Source: Lentinus brumalis | Taxonomy: Eukaryota; Basidiomycota; Agaricomycetes; Polyporales; Polyporaceae | Direction of reading: 5' to 3' | DNA length: 64,000 nt | Assembly (NCBI GenBank): GCA_001792895.1 | Contig: MARA01000012.1 | Coordinates: 1,054,001-1,118,000, forward strand | Shown: positions 1 through 10,775 of the stretch, piece after piece | Position numbering within the stretch: position 1 is the stretch's first letter | Layout of the letters: every line of letters begins with the position of its first letter | Program-made: the position numbers and the translations under genes | The notes under the pieces: model-generated | What the model saw: only the letters and a program-made list of their open reading frames with translations | What the model was told of the DNA's origin: nothing | The model's database searches: none

Positions 1-1122
1 AGGACACTCCGCGTCTTCCTGTGGCAACCAAAGACTGTCAAGATCGAATGCATACACGCACATATTCAACGGATACACACCGCCTCGTCGTCACTCCAGT
101 ACGCATCTTGCACGCCGGCAAGAACGTGCGACTTCGACTGGGGGAGGGCATGTGTGGCGTGCATGGCCGGCGCTGGCAGGGGCGAGTTGGTGTGAATTCG
201 TGTAGCCATGACAAGAGCACGGTGGTCAACGTCAGGAATGTCGAGGAGATGGGTGTGCAAGACGAGCAAGACGGCGACGGAAAGTGGTAAGCGGCATAGA
301 CGAGGCGCTTGCCGAGTTTTGCTGTGGCAGATAATCAACACGACCAAATACCACATCTCAGCTAGACGCTCATTCTTTGACTGACTGTTCTAATGAACGT
401 AGAAGCAGTTACTATTGGACTTATACCCTTCAACAAGGCGCGTTACAACGACGAAACTGAAGTACTGAAGAACCGAAGGGAGCACCTCGTTGCCACCAGC
501 CTACTGAACATGCAACTTCACCTGTAAGGTGCGGAGTCACGATATACCGCCTAATATGACGAGCGCGAATCGATTTCAATAATCCGACCCAGCAGGCCTG
601 CAGCTGCGCCCGATGAACAAGTATATGAAAACTGGCGGGTCCCGGGATGTGCGAGGGAAGGGATTGCTCACCACACTCCTACACAGTCCGAGCCACTCTG
701 GACGGCGGACGACAGACAGATCAACTCGACGTTGTAGCGACGCGAATTGGTGAGATTGGCACTGTCTGACGCCGCAGACCGCTTCGAGCCCTCTTCCAGG
801 CGGCCCAAGTCTTCGATGAGTGCTGAAGATTGGCTATATCTTCCACCGTTCTGTAAACTGCAGCTGCAGGGAGAGATGAATGAGTTAGGTTCCTCGTCCG
901 TTCCGTGTTCGACTACCGCCTATAACTGCTCGATATTCGATACATCCCCGGCCCATACGTATTACTTGCTATCCGGCGTCCGCTAAGATTGAGCTCGGTA
1001 TGCTTGTTGAGATCCAATAAGGCTCGCGCACGGTGTCGCCTCGAGATGGTGCAAGAGTGTCGACGATAGCAATATACAGAGCAGGATCTCTAGAATACAA
1101 GGGATGTGTCTTCATTATCAGG
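1..1122. other. Gene-free stretch at left edge
   Basis: Only short open frames on both strands, without spliceable continuity or a recognisable domain. It may hold the 3' flank of PDCD5 and a distal part of a neighbour outside the window. I see nothing else in it. Confidence 0.5.
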
Positions 1123-1691
1123 TCACCAGTCGTCGTCGTCGTCAAAGCCTCCCTTCCTATGCTGAAACTGCACGACATACATGAGCTTAGGAAACACGGA
1201 GCATAGTGAAGACACCCACAATGATCGCGCCCTTTGCAGGTGCGGACTTGGATTGTGCTCCATCAATCTGTGGACACTTCATGAACCCATCGATAGAGCG
1301 ACAAGTCCAGTAATTGAACATACCTGGTCGAGTAGTGCGATGAGCTGCTCCTCGGAGACACGCCCGCGTAGTTGCCCGCTTTGTGCCATTCGGAGGAGTA
1401 TGGCCTCTATCTGGCGTGCTCTATCTGGGCTAACAAGTGCGATACGAGCAACTGGGCGGGTGTGTGAGAGCACCGATCAGCGAGATGCTGGACATAGCTT
1501 CGACGAGGACATCACTCACGTCTCTCTCGTGCAGCAGTGTCGAGGACGGTGGCGAGCAAATCCCTCCGCATCTGCTCCTCCGCTGCTTGCTTCGCACCGT
1601 CATCTTCACCCTGTGCTGCCCCACCTCCTCCCTGTTGCTGTAGCTGGTTCGTCCTTGCCGCTCGGATCGCGGCCAACTCTTGGTCCTCCAT
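1123..1691 (-). CDS. PDCD5: PDCD5 / TFAR19-family DNA-binding protein
   Basis: Four exons on the minus strand: 1691-1520, 1451-1324, 1267-1220 and 1167-1123. Spliced length is 393 bp, giving 130 residues (human PDCD5 has 125). Seen: an acidic and glutamine-rich N-terminus (MEDQELAAIRAARTNQ), a central helical core containing RIALVSPDRARQIEAILLRM followed by SGQLRGRVSEEQL, and the family's C-terminal signature FQHRKGG followed by DDDDDW. The third exon is only 48 bp; without it the linker before FQHRK is lost. Introns have GTGAGT, GTATGT and GTGGGT donors. Known of the family: small, mostly helical nuclear/cytosolic protein, linked in animals to apoptosis, TIP60 and the CCT chaperonin; the fungal role is poorly known. 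The ATG at 1691 is chosen because the upstream in-frame codon at 1703 is TTG. Divergent from the next gene. Confidence 0.93.
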
Positions 1692-1991
1692 TCGGCTTGT
1701 CAAAGGTGGAAGGGATATGTGATCACAAAGACTCGAAACGCAGCACCGGGTTCAATCTGACCGCAGCAAGACGTGCAGATTGCAGCTATGATCCAACGTA
1801 GAGAGGTGGTCGCAAGACAGGATGAGCGAGATTGACTCAGCGAGGGAAAGGTACAAGTCCAAAACAGGCTCACGCCTACGCAGCCTCATGTTGGTAACCG
1901 CCAACTTGCACGGTCCGCTGCAAATCATGGCCCTTGTCCTCTCACGAATGCCCAGCTCGGACGTTATAAGACATCCGAGCTGCCCGTTGCC
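1692..1991. promoter_or_regulatory. Divergent promoter region, PDCD5 / T5orf172 gene
   Basis: The 300 bp between two start codons facing away from each other must contain both promoters and 5' UTRs. I see no clear TATA box. That the two genes are co-regulated is inference from spacing only. Confidence 0.5.
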
Positions 1992-3648
1992 ATGTCTCCG
2001 AACGTCTTTGCAATGTGGAAGAAGAAGCTCAAGCCTCCCACAGAATCAGACCCTGCCGCCATGAGCTCCCGGCCGGCCTACCACACCAGCGGCGGACGCA
2101 CCTCGACATCGTCGGACCCGACTGGCATGTTAGACGGCTTTGGAAGGCTATCGCTCGGCGAGCCAGACGGGAGATGCCAGGATGGTCGCGATCACTTCAT
2201 CGGAGGGTTCACGCCTCATACAACACACAGCCGTCCAGGTGCGCCGCAAGCCAACGGTCCCCTCTTCGTCGGTGCTGTTCCTCCACCACCTATCCTCCAT
2301 GGCGCCGCGCATAGTACGCCCTCATTTCCGGAGCCCAACCGGTATCCTGCCCCGGGCCCTCTGCCAGTGCCTCCCCCTCCGCCTGTCCCCATGCCCATTC
2401 CACAGACATCTCGTACCATGCGATACGCCCTGGCAGACAACTCCGTCCCAACTCCTCCGCAAAAGGACCACCTGCGACTTCCGACATTGACGCGCCCCCA
2501 CTCGGACTCGGACGCATTTCCGTCTTCAGGTCATCTCCAGCCTGCAACGCCTCAGCGGCCGCATCTGCAGCAGGCGCCCCACTCTGCTCCAGCCAAACCC
2601 GCGTTATCTGGTCCTGATACCTCCCGTCTTTCTCCTGCGCAGACACCCACGAAACGCCCGAGAGCCTCGTCGACTCCGCCTTCTCCGACCGCCTCCACGT
2701 CCTCATCTTCCACAAAGGGCGAGCAGAAGGTGCAATGCAGCGGGACGACGAAGTTGGACAAACGGTGCACGCGTATGGTGACAATCACCGCTCCGCTTTC
2801 GCGCCTGAATGGCGAAGACCTTCCGCACTACTGTCACCAACACATCAACACCGCGTTTGACGATGTCAAGTTCCCATCTCACAAGGATGCTGGAGTGTGG
2901 GTCGATTTCAATGGTAGGCGGCTTGTTGTTGCATGGCAGGCGATTGACTCAACTGAATTGGTCCAGACTGGATTCCTGAATATTTGCAGAAGGAGACTCA
3001 GGACCAGCTGCGTAAGGAGATGAGGACAAAGCACTCCGTGGCTGACGTTCCGGGGTACATCTACGCCTTCGAGATCGACGGTGAGATGTTCGAATTTCTG
3101 CTCACGGCCCAGATGTATTGAAGCAGGCTTAGATACGACTCGCAGTGACATCGTGCACATCAAGGTTGGACGTGCAGTCAAGTTGACGAAGCGGCTGGCG
3201 GAGTGGGATAAGCAATGCCAGTCGAAGCAGACGCACTTGCGTGGGTTCTGGCCGACCACAAAGGACGCGGACGATGGCAACCTCGGCCGTGGGCGCGTCC
3301 AGGTGGGCGAGCCTGCGCCTTGGTGTCATAAGCTTGAACGGCTCATACACCTGGAACTGGCCGACCTTGCCGTCAACGCGCCCTATCTCGACCCCGCATA
3401 TCCCAACGTGAAGGGTAGCACTGGCAGTTCAAATGACCGGTCCGTGACCAGATCACCTTGCCCTGACTGTAAGTGACCAAGGTTCGTGTTAGTCTGCCTC
3501 TGCTGACAGCTACTTCTCAGGTACTAAGGTGCACCAGGAAATCTTCTCGTTCCGTCGCGCCGACGGTCGATACAAGGGTAAGGAATGGGAAGAGATCGTC
3601 AAGCCTGTGATTGAGAAGTGGGGCGGGTTCGTTGAGGCGTATGTTTGA
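1992..3648 (+). CDS. T5orf172 (DUF1766, GIY-YIG-like) domain protein
   Basis: Four exons, 1992-2913, 2967-3080, 3127-3468 and 3521-3648, sum to 1506 bp or 501 residues, with clean GT-AG junctions in phase. Residues 1 to about 235 are proline/serine-rich and look disordered. A cysteine/histidine block follows (CSGTTKLDKRCTRM, HYCHQH), then the T5orf172-type core with VPGYIYAFEID, DIVHIKVGRA and AEWDKQC, a W-CHKLERLIHLELADL segment, and a C-terminal block ending WGGFVEAYV. This order matches fungal DUF1766 proteins, whose core is related to the GIY-YIG nuclease fold; Y-I-Y and the K-V-G-R motif fit. Family function is not established (S. pombe mug113 is a relative); a DNA-end or nuclease role is inference. 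Zinc binding by the CxC/CxxH block is plausible. Confidence 0.85.
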
Positions 3649-4142
3649 CGACGACTTATACTGCTGTAATCGCTGTTTGTGCTGCGGACATGTCTCATGG
3701 CGTTGCTGCTGTAAGTTGTAGCGTCGCCTTTGGACGAGGTAAATACTGCGTCGCCGTATCCTGTATCATCGAAGCTGAATGTACTCATCTACTCTAGCAA
3801 CACCCTGACCATGACCTTGGAATCAAATACTGCTGTACCAGATTCGTGGGCTATGTCCGCACGCTATGTAGTGCGCACACGCGAGACAATTGCAAGCTCA
3901 GAGGTGGGCTCTGCGCTGGCAACCAGCAGTATTGACGCTGAGCTATTGTACTCGTTTGGCGCTTGTAGAACAATAACGGGTCACGTGGTCGCGTCGAACA
4001 ATGGTGCGCGCCGCTGTGGCCTCTGTAACTAACGCGTCTTTTGTCCACATTCGCGGGTACAAAAGGGCGGAGGTGACGACCAGCCACATCTGAATCTTGC
4101 CCTCTTACCATAACTTGCTTCTAGTCTGCCGAGACGGACCAC
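3649..4142. other. Intergenic stretch
   Basis: 3' flank of the T5orf172 gene and distal promoter of the cupredoxin gene. No spliceable coding signal seen on either strand. Confidence 0.5.
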
Positions 4143-4149
4143 TATTTAA
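4143..4149 (+). promoter_or_regulatory. TATA-like element of the cupredoxin gene
   Basis: TATTTAA lies about 50 bp upstream of the ATG at 4195, in a pyrimidine-rich leader. Spacing fits a core promoter with a short 5' UTR. Confidence 0.45.
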
Positions 4150-4194
4150 GTGCATAATACTCACTCTTCCATTCAAACATCACACCTCCTCGAC

Positions 4195-5507
4195 ATGCTT
4201 GCACTCCTGTTGCTCCCTCTCTTTGCCCTACTTAGCCTGGTGATTCCTGCTACTCGCGGCGCTGACCACCAAGTGACCGTGGGCGGGATAGGAATTTTGA
4301 AGTACAACCCGGAGTTCGTGGTACGTACTATCCCGCATAAGTCGACCGGATGGCGATCCTGACTCCGCCTCAGAACGCCGACCCCGGAGATACGGTCACC
4401 TTCGTATTCAAACAGAAGAATCACACTGTTACTCAATCTTCGCTCGCATCTCCGTGCGTCCAAGCAGCTGATGGGTTCGACTCCGGATTGTAAGTCTTCT
4501 CGTGTAACCTCTAGTTTCCCGGCGTTGATCGTCTCCACAGCGTCCCTGTCCCCGATGACCAGACGAGCAACTTCACCGTCGCCCAGTTTACTGTCTCCGA
4601 TACCAAGCCCGTCTGGGTGTACTGCCGTCAGGCCAACCATTGTCAGCAAGGCATGGTCTTCGCGATCAATCCAGGAGACAAGTTCGACACGTTCAAGTCG
4701 ACCGCTACCGGGAACGTCTCGGCTTCCTCAGCCAGCGTTATCACCGTCACTGCCACCGTCACCGTCAACGGCGCCACGCAGACCACGACGTATGCGACGA
4801 CGACTGGGGGTGCGGCCACCACCGCTTCGGCTCCCTCGTCTACCGCGAGCCACGTCGTGACGGTCGGCGCGAATGGCGCGCTCGCCTTCTCGCCAGACAA
4901 CCTCACTGCGAAAATTGGTGACACGGTCACGTTCAACTTCTCGAGCAAGAACCACACAGTCACGCAGAGCAGCTTCGCGAACCCGTGCACGCCTTTGGGA
5001 GAGTCGAGCGCGAATGGCCTCGTAGGATTTGATTCGGGATTGTGCGTATCTCATTCCTGCCGGATATTGTCTGTTGCTTACAGCAAGCACCTCACAGTAT
5101 GCCAGTGGCAGCCGACGCATCTGACTTACCTGAATTCACGATCACTGTTAACGACGTGCGTGCCGGCTGCCCATGTCACGCTCATGGTTTACTGACCGTT
5201 TTCATCACAGACCGCGCCGATCTGGGTCTACTGCAAGCAGACGAACCCCGGCAGCCATTGCAAGCAGGGCATGGTACTTGCGATCAATGCTCCTGCAACT
5301 GGGAATACCTTCGACGCATTCCTGGCGAATGCGAAGGGTATCGCAAGCGCCGTATCCTCCACCACTGCCGCAGCGTCTGGCACGCAAGCGATTGCTTCCA
5401 GCACGGCAACTCGTGCCAATCCGACGAGCAATGCTGCGGTACGCAGCAGCTCAACGGCCAGCTTTGTGGTAGCGGCCATCGCGGTTATCCTGGGATCCTC
5501 ACTATAG
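4195..5507 (+). CDS. Secreted two-domain cupredoxin, probably GPI-anchored
   Basis: Five exons (4195-4320, 4374-4489, 4541-5041, 5098-5155, 5211-5507) give 1098 bp or 365 residues. Seen: a signal peptide (MLALLLLPLFALLSLVIPA), then cupredoxin domain 1 with KNHTVTQSS, WVYCRQANHC and QQGMVFAINP, a threonine/alanine-rich linker, cupredoxin domain 2 with KNHTVTQSS, WVYCKQTNPGSHC and KQGMVLAINAP, a Ser/Thr-rich stalk and a hydrophobic C-tail (SFVVAAIAVILGSSL) suited to GPI attachment. Both domains keep a His-Cys-His-Met set that could bind a type 1 copper. This is the class usually called extracellular serine-rich or phytocyanin-like protein in mushrooms; it acts at the cell surface and no enzymatic reaction is known. 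Each domain is cut by an intron at the same place, after DSGF, which suggests internal duplication. Confidence 0.88.
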
Positions 5508-5960
5508 ACAGCTCTGCGAGCTGGTCTCGGACTTAGCGCCTGCATGACTCGACTTACGGACGCTTTGACGATCTGCTACGAGTCGTTAGACACTATGAAC
5601 GTATGCTGGGACGTGATATCCTTATTGGTTGGGGAGTGTAGCGATACTTATCTTCATGTCTTTTCGCTTTCGTGCCGCTGGGGCTCTCCTGATGTATCAT
5701 GATATATAGTATCCTACTAGTACTAGTACGTAGGCAATGTGAGCTTCCTCTGCCTGAAACTCATGATGTTCACCTACAGTACTTATGTTGTCGCTGTGAA
5801 TGGAACTGATGTGACGCAACACGCCGGGGCCGGCGCCGCGACGCGTTTGTGGCTGTGGGAGGCGGAGTTTAGATTGCTTCTCATTCACAACCACCACAAC
5901 CTGCATCACAGCTCAAAAGCCTCATGCCGACCGCCTCGCATACTACACGTTGAAAACGTC
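5508..5960. other. Intergenic stretch
   Basis: 3' flank of the cupredoxin gene and 5' flank of the F-box gene. The frame of the F-box gene's first exon stays open upstream of its ATG, but nothing there resembles the paralogue. No other feature seen. Confidence 0.45.
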
Positions 5961-8397
5961 ATGGACAGTCTGCAACCTAAGATCGGCGAGCGCGGTACAT
6001 ACCGGTATCGACGGCACAAATCGTCCAAGCAAGTGGAGAACACGAAGGGCAAACCACCGAAGGGGAGGAATGTCGGCAAGCTCATGCAAGTGTTGAACGT
6101 TCCGGTGGAGGTGTTCTTGGAGGTTTGTATACACTGATACTTTGACGCGTGACCTTCTCGTATAATTGCTTATATCGACAGATTGCGTCGCACTTGCAAC
6201 CCCTCGATCTACTCCACTTAGCCCGCGCGTCCCTGGAGCTCAGGGAAACACTCATGTCTCGCAAAATGCGTTCAGTCTGGATAGCTGCGCGCAAGAACCT
6301 TGACCCACCTATGCCTGATTGTCCGGAAGGGATGAGTGAACCCGCCTATGCCTCTCTGGTCTTTGAGGCACAGTGTATAGTGAGTGACCGTAGCTACCTT
6401 ACTGCATGTTCGACGCCCTGACGTACGCAATCAGGCTTGCGGCGCTGGAAGAGCTTCGTGGAAGTACAGCTATGCAGCCCGAGTACGCTTCTGTGGTGCC
6501 TGCTGGAAAGCGAAGTAAGTCCAGTGTGAGGCTTCTGCGTATACAGTGCATCATGACATTGTGGACAGTGTGAGGTCGGGTTCGAAGCTGGCCAAAGAAG
6601 CGGGTATCAAGGACGACATGTCTGTCCTGTTCAATTTGCTGCCTGCAGCGCACGATTACCGTACGTTCGCCCCATATACTTGAATTTGTGCGTTTAAGCG
6701 AATACTACATGCAGGGGTTTGGGGGTGGCAAGAAGGGAAGCTGAATCAGAGCGGGCGAAACAAATTCTATGAGCCGGAATTTCTCTCTGTCGTCGAGCGA
6801 TACAAGAAGATCCAGTCCGAAGGAGAAACAAAGGCGCTGCAGGAATTCGTCGCACAGCGTAACGCAGAGACTCGAGCTAGACTTGATGTGAGATCCGCTT
6901 TGCAGCCTGTAATACTCTCGCCTGCTGACAGCCTTTCCTTGGGTTTCCAGTTTGACTCCACCCTGCGTGACTGGCAAACCGCCCACAGCGCAGCGAAGGA
7001 TGCACAAGACGGAGAAGTAGCAACTGAACGCGCTGCTGCGTAAGACACTGTCTCCCCTCTGGCGCTCATCAATTGATCAGTTTCGTGCTCTCCGACAGGA
7101 TCAAGCAGAGACTGGGAGAGCTTGGTTACAAGTCAGAAGACTTCCCACGATGGAATTCAACATGGCATACAGAATTCAGGAAGATGCTCCATCAGCCCCG
7201 ACCGCTGACGACCAAGAGTACGCGCTCTAGGACTGGATCGCACCGTATGGTCGCTGACTCTCTCCAGTTTGGAACACTATACGCCCCAAGTTGATCAAGA
7301 TTGTTGAAGCGGAGCGGAGCCGGCAACAGGAGGAAGCGTTCAAGGCGAAATGGCGTTCGCGCCTGACAGCATTGGAAACGTACTACGGAATCTATAGGCG
7401 GAAGGAGCGCGCATCGCACCCAGAGAAACGCACCTTGCCGCACTTCGAAGTTGCGCGGAAACTACCATGCATGACATCTTTGCTCACTGCAGTGGATAAC
7501 TCAATGGAGGAACTCACGGAGGAGCAATTCACGGCTATCGAGGCGGATCTACTCCAAGAATCGGAGGAGAAATACTGCATTCCTGCCAAACACTTTCTCG
7601 CTGAGCTCGTTCGAAACTCGACGGTGCAGGCTGGAAATGCTCAGCCTGCGACGTCTAGCAAAGCGAAGACCAGCAAGAAGGCCAAGGCCGCGGTCACGAA
7701 GCGCAAAGGGAAGGGAAAGGGCAAGAAGCGGGTCGTCGATGAAGACTCGGACTCGGACGTCGACTCGGACGTTGACTCCGACTATGAACGCTCGGTTGAC
7801 CGCAAGGCAGAAGAAGTCGATGTAGCTGCAGACACCGTACTGCTTGACACGCACACGTCGTTATTCGTGTGCCGAGCGTCCGGATTTCCTCACTCTGGCT
7901 GTACAAACGTGACGTGCAACGAGCTGCTAGAGCATTGGCAAGACGGTCACGGTTTTCCACCGTGGGAGGGCCAAGGCATCATCCAAGTCTCGTCTAGCGA
8001 AGACATGCCACGTCTGATGGCGGCGTTGCGCTTGCCTCCAGACGCGACACTGTCCGACATTGAAGAGCTCTTGCGCGCGTCGTCAGCCGCGCCCCAGTGT
8101 TCCATTTGCAACCGGTTTACTCGCCTGGACCGGACCGTGAACAGCTTGGTGCGTCGTGCTGCTTCAAATATCGTGCGTCTCTGATATATGTTTCATGTTC
8201 CTCTAGTTGCGCCATATGAGCTACTGCCATCCCCCAAGGCAGCCGCACAGTGCATCGTGAGTTGCCGACCACCCTTCGTTCTGCTGTGTAAACTCATAGG
8301 ATGTCTTTTACACGACAGGGCCGACAGCAAGCCCGGACCTTTCATCGACTTGGGCGTTGTGAGCTCTGCCTCGGCGGCATCATCGTCTAAGGGATGA
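5961..8397 (+). CDS. F-box protein with cysteine-containing tail, paralogue 1
   Basis: Ten exons: 5961-6122, 6182-6379, 6435-6514, 6569-6660, 6715-6887, 6951-7039, 7099-7217, 7268-8148, 8207-8256 and 8319-8397. They sum to 1923 bp, 640 residues. The F-box is at residues about 45-95 (LNVPVEVFLEIASHLQPLDL, LLHLARASLELRETL), followed by RSVWIAARKNL and a CxxC pair in FCGACWKAN. A long helical middle leads to a Lys/Ser and acidic low-complexity stretch (coded near 7,640-7,820), then cysteine clusters (FVCRASG, HSGCTNVTCNELLEH, CSICNRF). F-box proteins are substrate receptors of SCF ubiquitin ligases; the substrate here is unknown. The gene has an inverted paralogue at 15,493-18,272 with the same exon phases, which independently supports the splicing. 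The last two exons are the least certain. Confidence 0.85.
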
Positions 8398-9713
8398 GCT
8401 GCTATGCACACGCCGCAGTTGGCCGTATCAAGAGTTTGATTATACGTTTCGAGAATCTGTGCCATCGCCTTACGTCTCCTAGTTCTTGGATGTTGATCTA
8501 TAGTTTAACGGTATGTGCATGGGCTTTCCTATACAGCGGTGCTCTGTTCATCACTCGTTGGTAGCCTTCTTGCACACATTTGTATTCCCGCTGCAACTCA
8601 TACGGCCAACCGTTGAGATCTTTTGTCAATCAGACGTGCTCAAGCCCCACTACCCTCCGAGTCGGTTTGCAGTATGGGGGGTGCTCAGCTATGAGCAGAA
8701 GGTCGTGTATCTCAGGTATCACGAGCATGAGGGTGGGCGGTTTCTGTAACTCTGAATAAGCAGACTGATCCTTGAATCACGAGTCCACGACGACGGACGA
8801 TCTGCCTGTCAATTGAGTACAGACGACACAGGTCCGTCCCGGACGGGATCGACTGTAGCATCCTCCCCTTCTCCCCTCCCCCTCAGACTATCCTCCGTCT
8901 CGACGTGGGCACACCCTGAACGCGAACAGCCCTCGTACCTTTCAAGCTGTCACTCGCTTTCAATAAGTGCAACTCGGCATGTCAGGACACCCTTTTCACT
9001 GCTGAAGCACCACATAGTACGATGCGTAAGTGCTCCTCTTGCGCCTGTTCAGTGAACGCATTCTGGAATTTGAACCACACACCCAGGCTGCATGCCGTTC
9101 ACCACCGGCCAGGTACTCGCCCGGAGAGCAGCCGCGTTCGGAGGCGCTGTCAACGAGACTACTTACTGCAAGCGTGTTTCTCATGAGGGCCTCGTTTGGT
9201 GACGTACTGCTCGTCTCCTTGTGACGAGCCACGCAGTGGCACTGATCGCGTGCCTTTCAGAGCTATCTACGGAGGGCACAAAGATACACCTTCGAAGCCT
9301 TTGGTGAACCCACGGTAGTCACGGCGGTCGACGTTGTCCCTGGATGGCGTACCATAGCATCGTTCGGCCCATCCACACGCCGGATGCTCGATGACTGGTG
9401 TTCGAGAGATGCGTCAATAAGAGGCGGAGCCTCGCGACACCGGTAAGTATGCGTCCTCCACAACCCAATGAACGGTCGCAAGTAAGGAGTGAGGCACACC
9501 TGCTCACACTAAGGGTCAGGTACGTACGTCGTCCGTCGTGTTACTTCGCGGGATGTAGTACCCTTCATCCATTCAGTGGCGTTTGTCGCTGCCGCTGAGA
9601 CGTCGTATAAGTGCGACTCAAGTCGCGGAGGAGGTATTCAACATTCGATCCTCGAGTGCCTTGTACCCCCGTACCTTTTGACATCTCGTCCGAGACACAC
9701 AGTCGACGACATC
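8398..9713. other. Gene-free stretch
   Basis: About 1.3 kb without a convincing gene. Short frames on both strands lack splice context and domains. A tRNA A-box-like string near 8,490 has no matching B-box. It probably holds the 3' end of the F-box transcript and the promoter of the next gene. Confidence 0.5.
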
Positions 9714-10559
9714 ATGCTCAAGCTCGCAGCCATCTTGTCGCTTGCTACCACTGCGGTCAGCCATTCTACCCTTCGACTGCCAACCTCCTCGCATCCATTG
9801 ACCACAGCTCCTCTCTACAGGTGACAGCCTCGAACCTGCCGGCCTTTCCGCGCGTCCTGAACGTCACCCGCGTCAGCAAGGCCGGCGCTGTCGCTGTCGC
9901 TGGCGACCCTGCTCCCCTCGTCATGTGCGACGACACCTCCCTGCTCGCGAACTCGTCCGCACTCCAGCAACATACATGCCTCATGCCCGTGTCAGCTGCG
10001 TCTCACCCCAGCAGGCCAGTGCCTGCCCCAGCGGCAGCGGCATCCGCGACCCCGACGCTTGTGTGCGCCTCCTCCGCGATCGCCCCCGGGTTCTCGGACG
10101 CGCAGAGCCTCTGCTTTGGCACGGGGATAACGGACCCGGTCACCGTCGCCGCGGCGCCGAACGGCAACTCCTGTCGGTGCACGTTCTGGCATCTCGTGCG
10201 TCTCTCTCGCTGCTACGGGGGTGCTCCTCGTTTGAAGTGCGCGGGTTCTCATTGTCCATACTTACTGATCTGCATAGGGCTCCGCGGAGTTCCGGGCGTG
10301 CAATTGTGACCCGTGCTCGTGAGTACTAGTGCTGTACCGTCGGGTGGTGCACCTCGCACTTACTACTGCGTACTCACTTGCTTTGCTATCTTGCAGTCCG
10401 GTCCAGTTTATAGGCACCAGGGCCGAGTGCCAGAGCATCCTCACCAGCTGCGTGGAGCACGCTGTGGGCGGGTACGAGGAGTTCCTGGACCCGAACTCGT
10501 TCACAGTCCTCTTCCTCGCAAACTCCGTCCCTGCTATCCCGGTTCCCATTAGCTGCTAA
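9714..10559 (+). CDS. Small secreted cysteine-rich protein, hypothetical
   Basis: Proposed exons 9714-9755, 9821-10195, 10278-10318 and 10397-10559 sum to 621 bp, 206 residues. Seen: a hydrophobic N-terminus (MLKLAAILSLATTA) typical of a signal peptide, an Ala/Pro/Ser-rich middle with scattered cysteines (MCDDTSLL, QHTCLM, VCASSA, SLCFGTG), a cysteine cluster (SCRCTFW, ACNCDPCS) and a C-terminal part containing AECQSILTSCVEHAVGGYEE that ends IPVPISC. I do not recognise the family. The first donor (GTCAGC) is weak, so the junction after the signal peptide may differ; the other junctions are good. It is convergent with RAD18, 216 bp apart. It could be an effector-like or cell-wall protein, but nothing in the sequence decides that. 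Confidence 0.6.
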
Positions 10560-10775
10560 ATTGCGGACGGTGTATAGTACAAGGAGGTTTAGTTTTCATC
10601 ATGACCCAAGAGATCAAGAAGTAAATGATACAGATCCATGTATGTTGAGACCCAAGCTCAAGAGCGTGCATTATATACTAGATTAGCTCTTTCCGACTCC
10701 TCTCCACTGACGTAGGCAAGAAACCAAGAAACTAGATGATACATCCCATGTTGCGAATACCAAGATGATGCACGT

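Noticed and set aside
8485..8520. tRNA A-box-like string (TAGTTTAACGG)
   Set aside because: No acceptor stem, anticodon arm or GGTTCRA B-box at the right distance.
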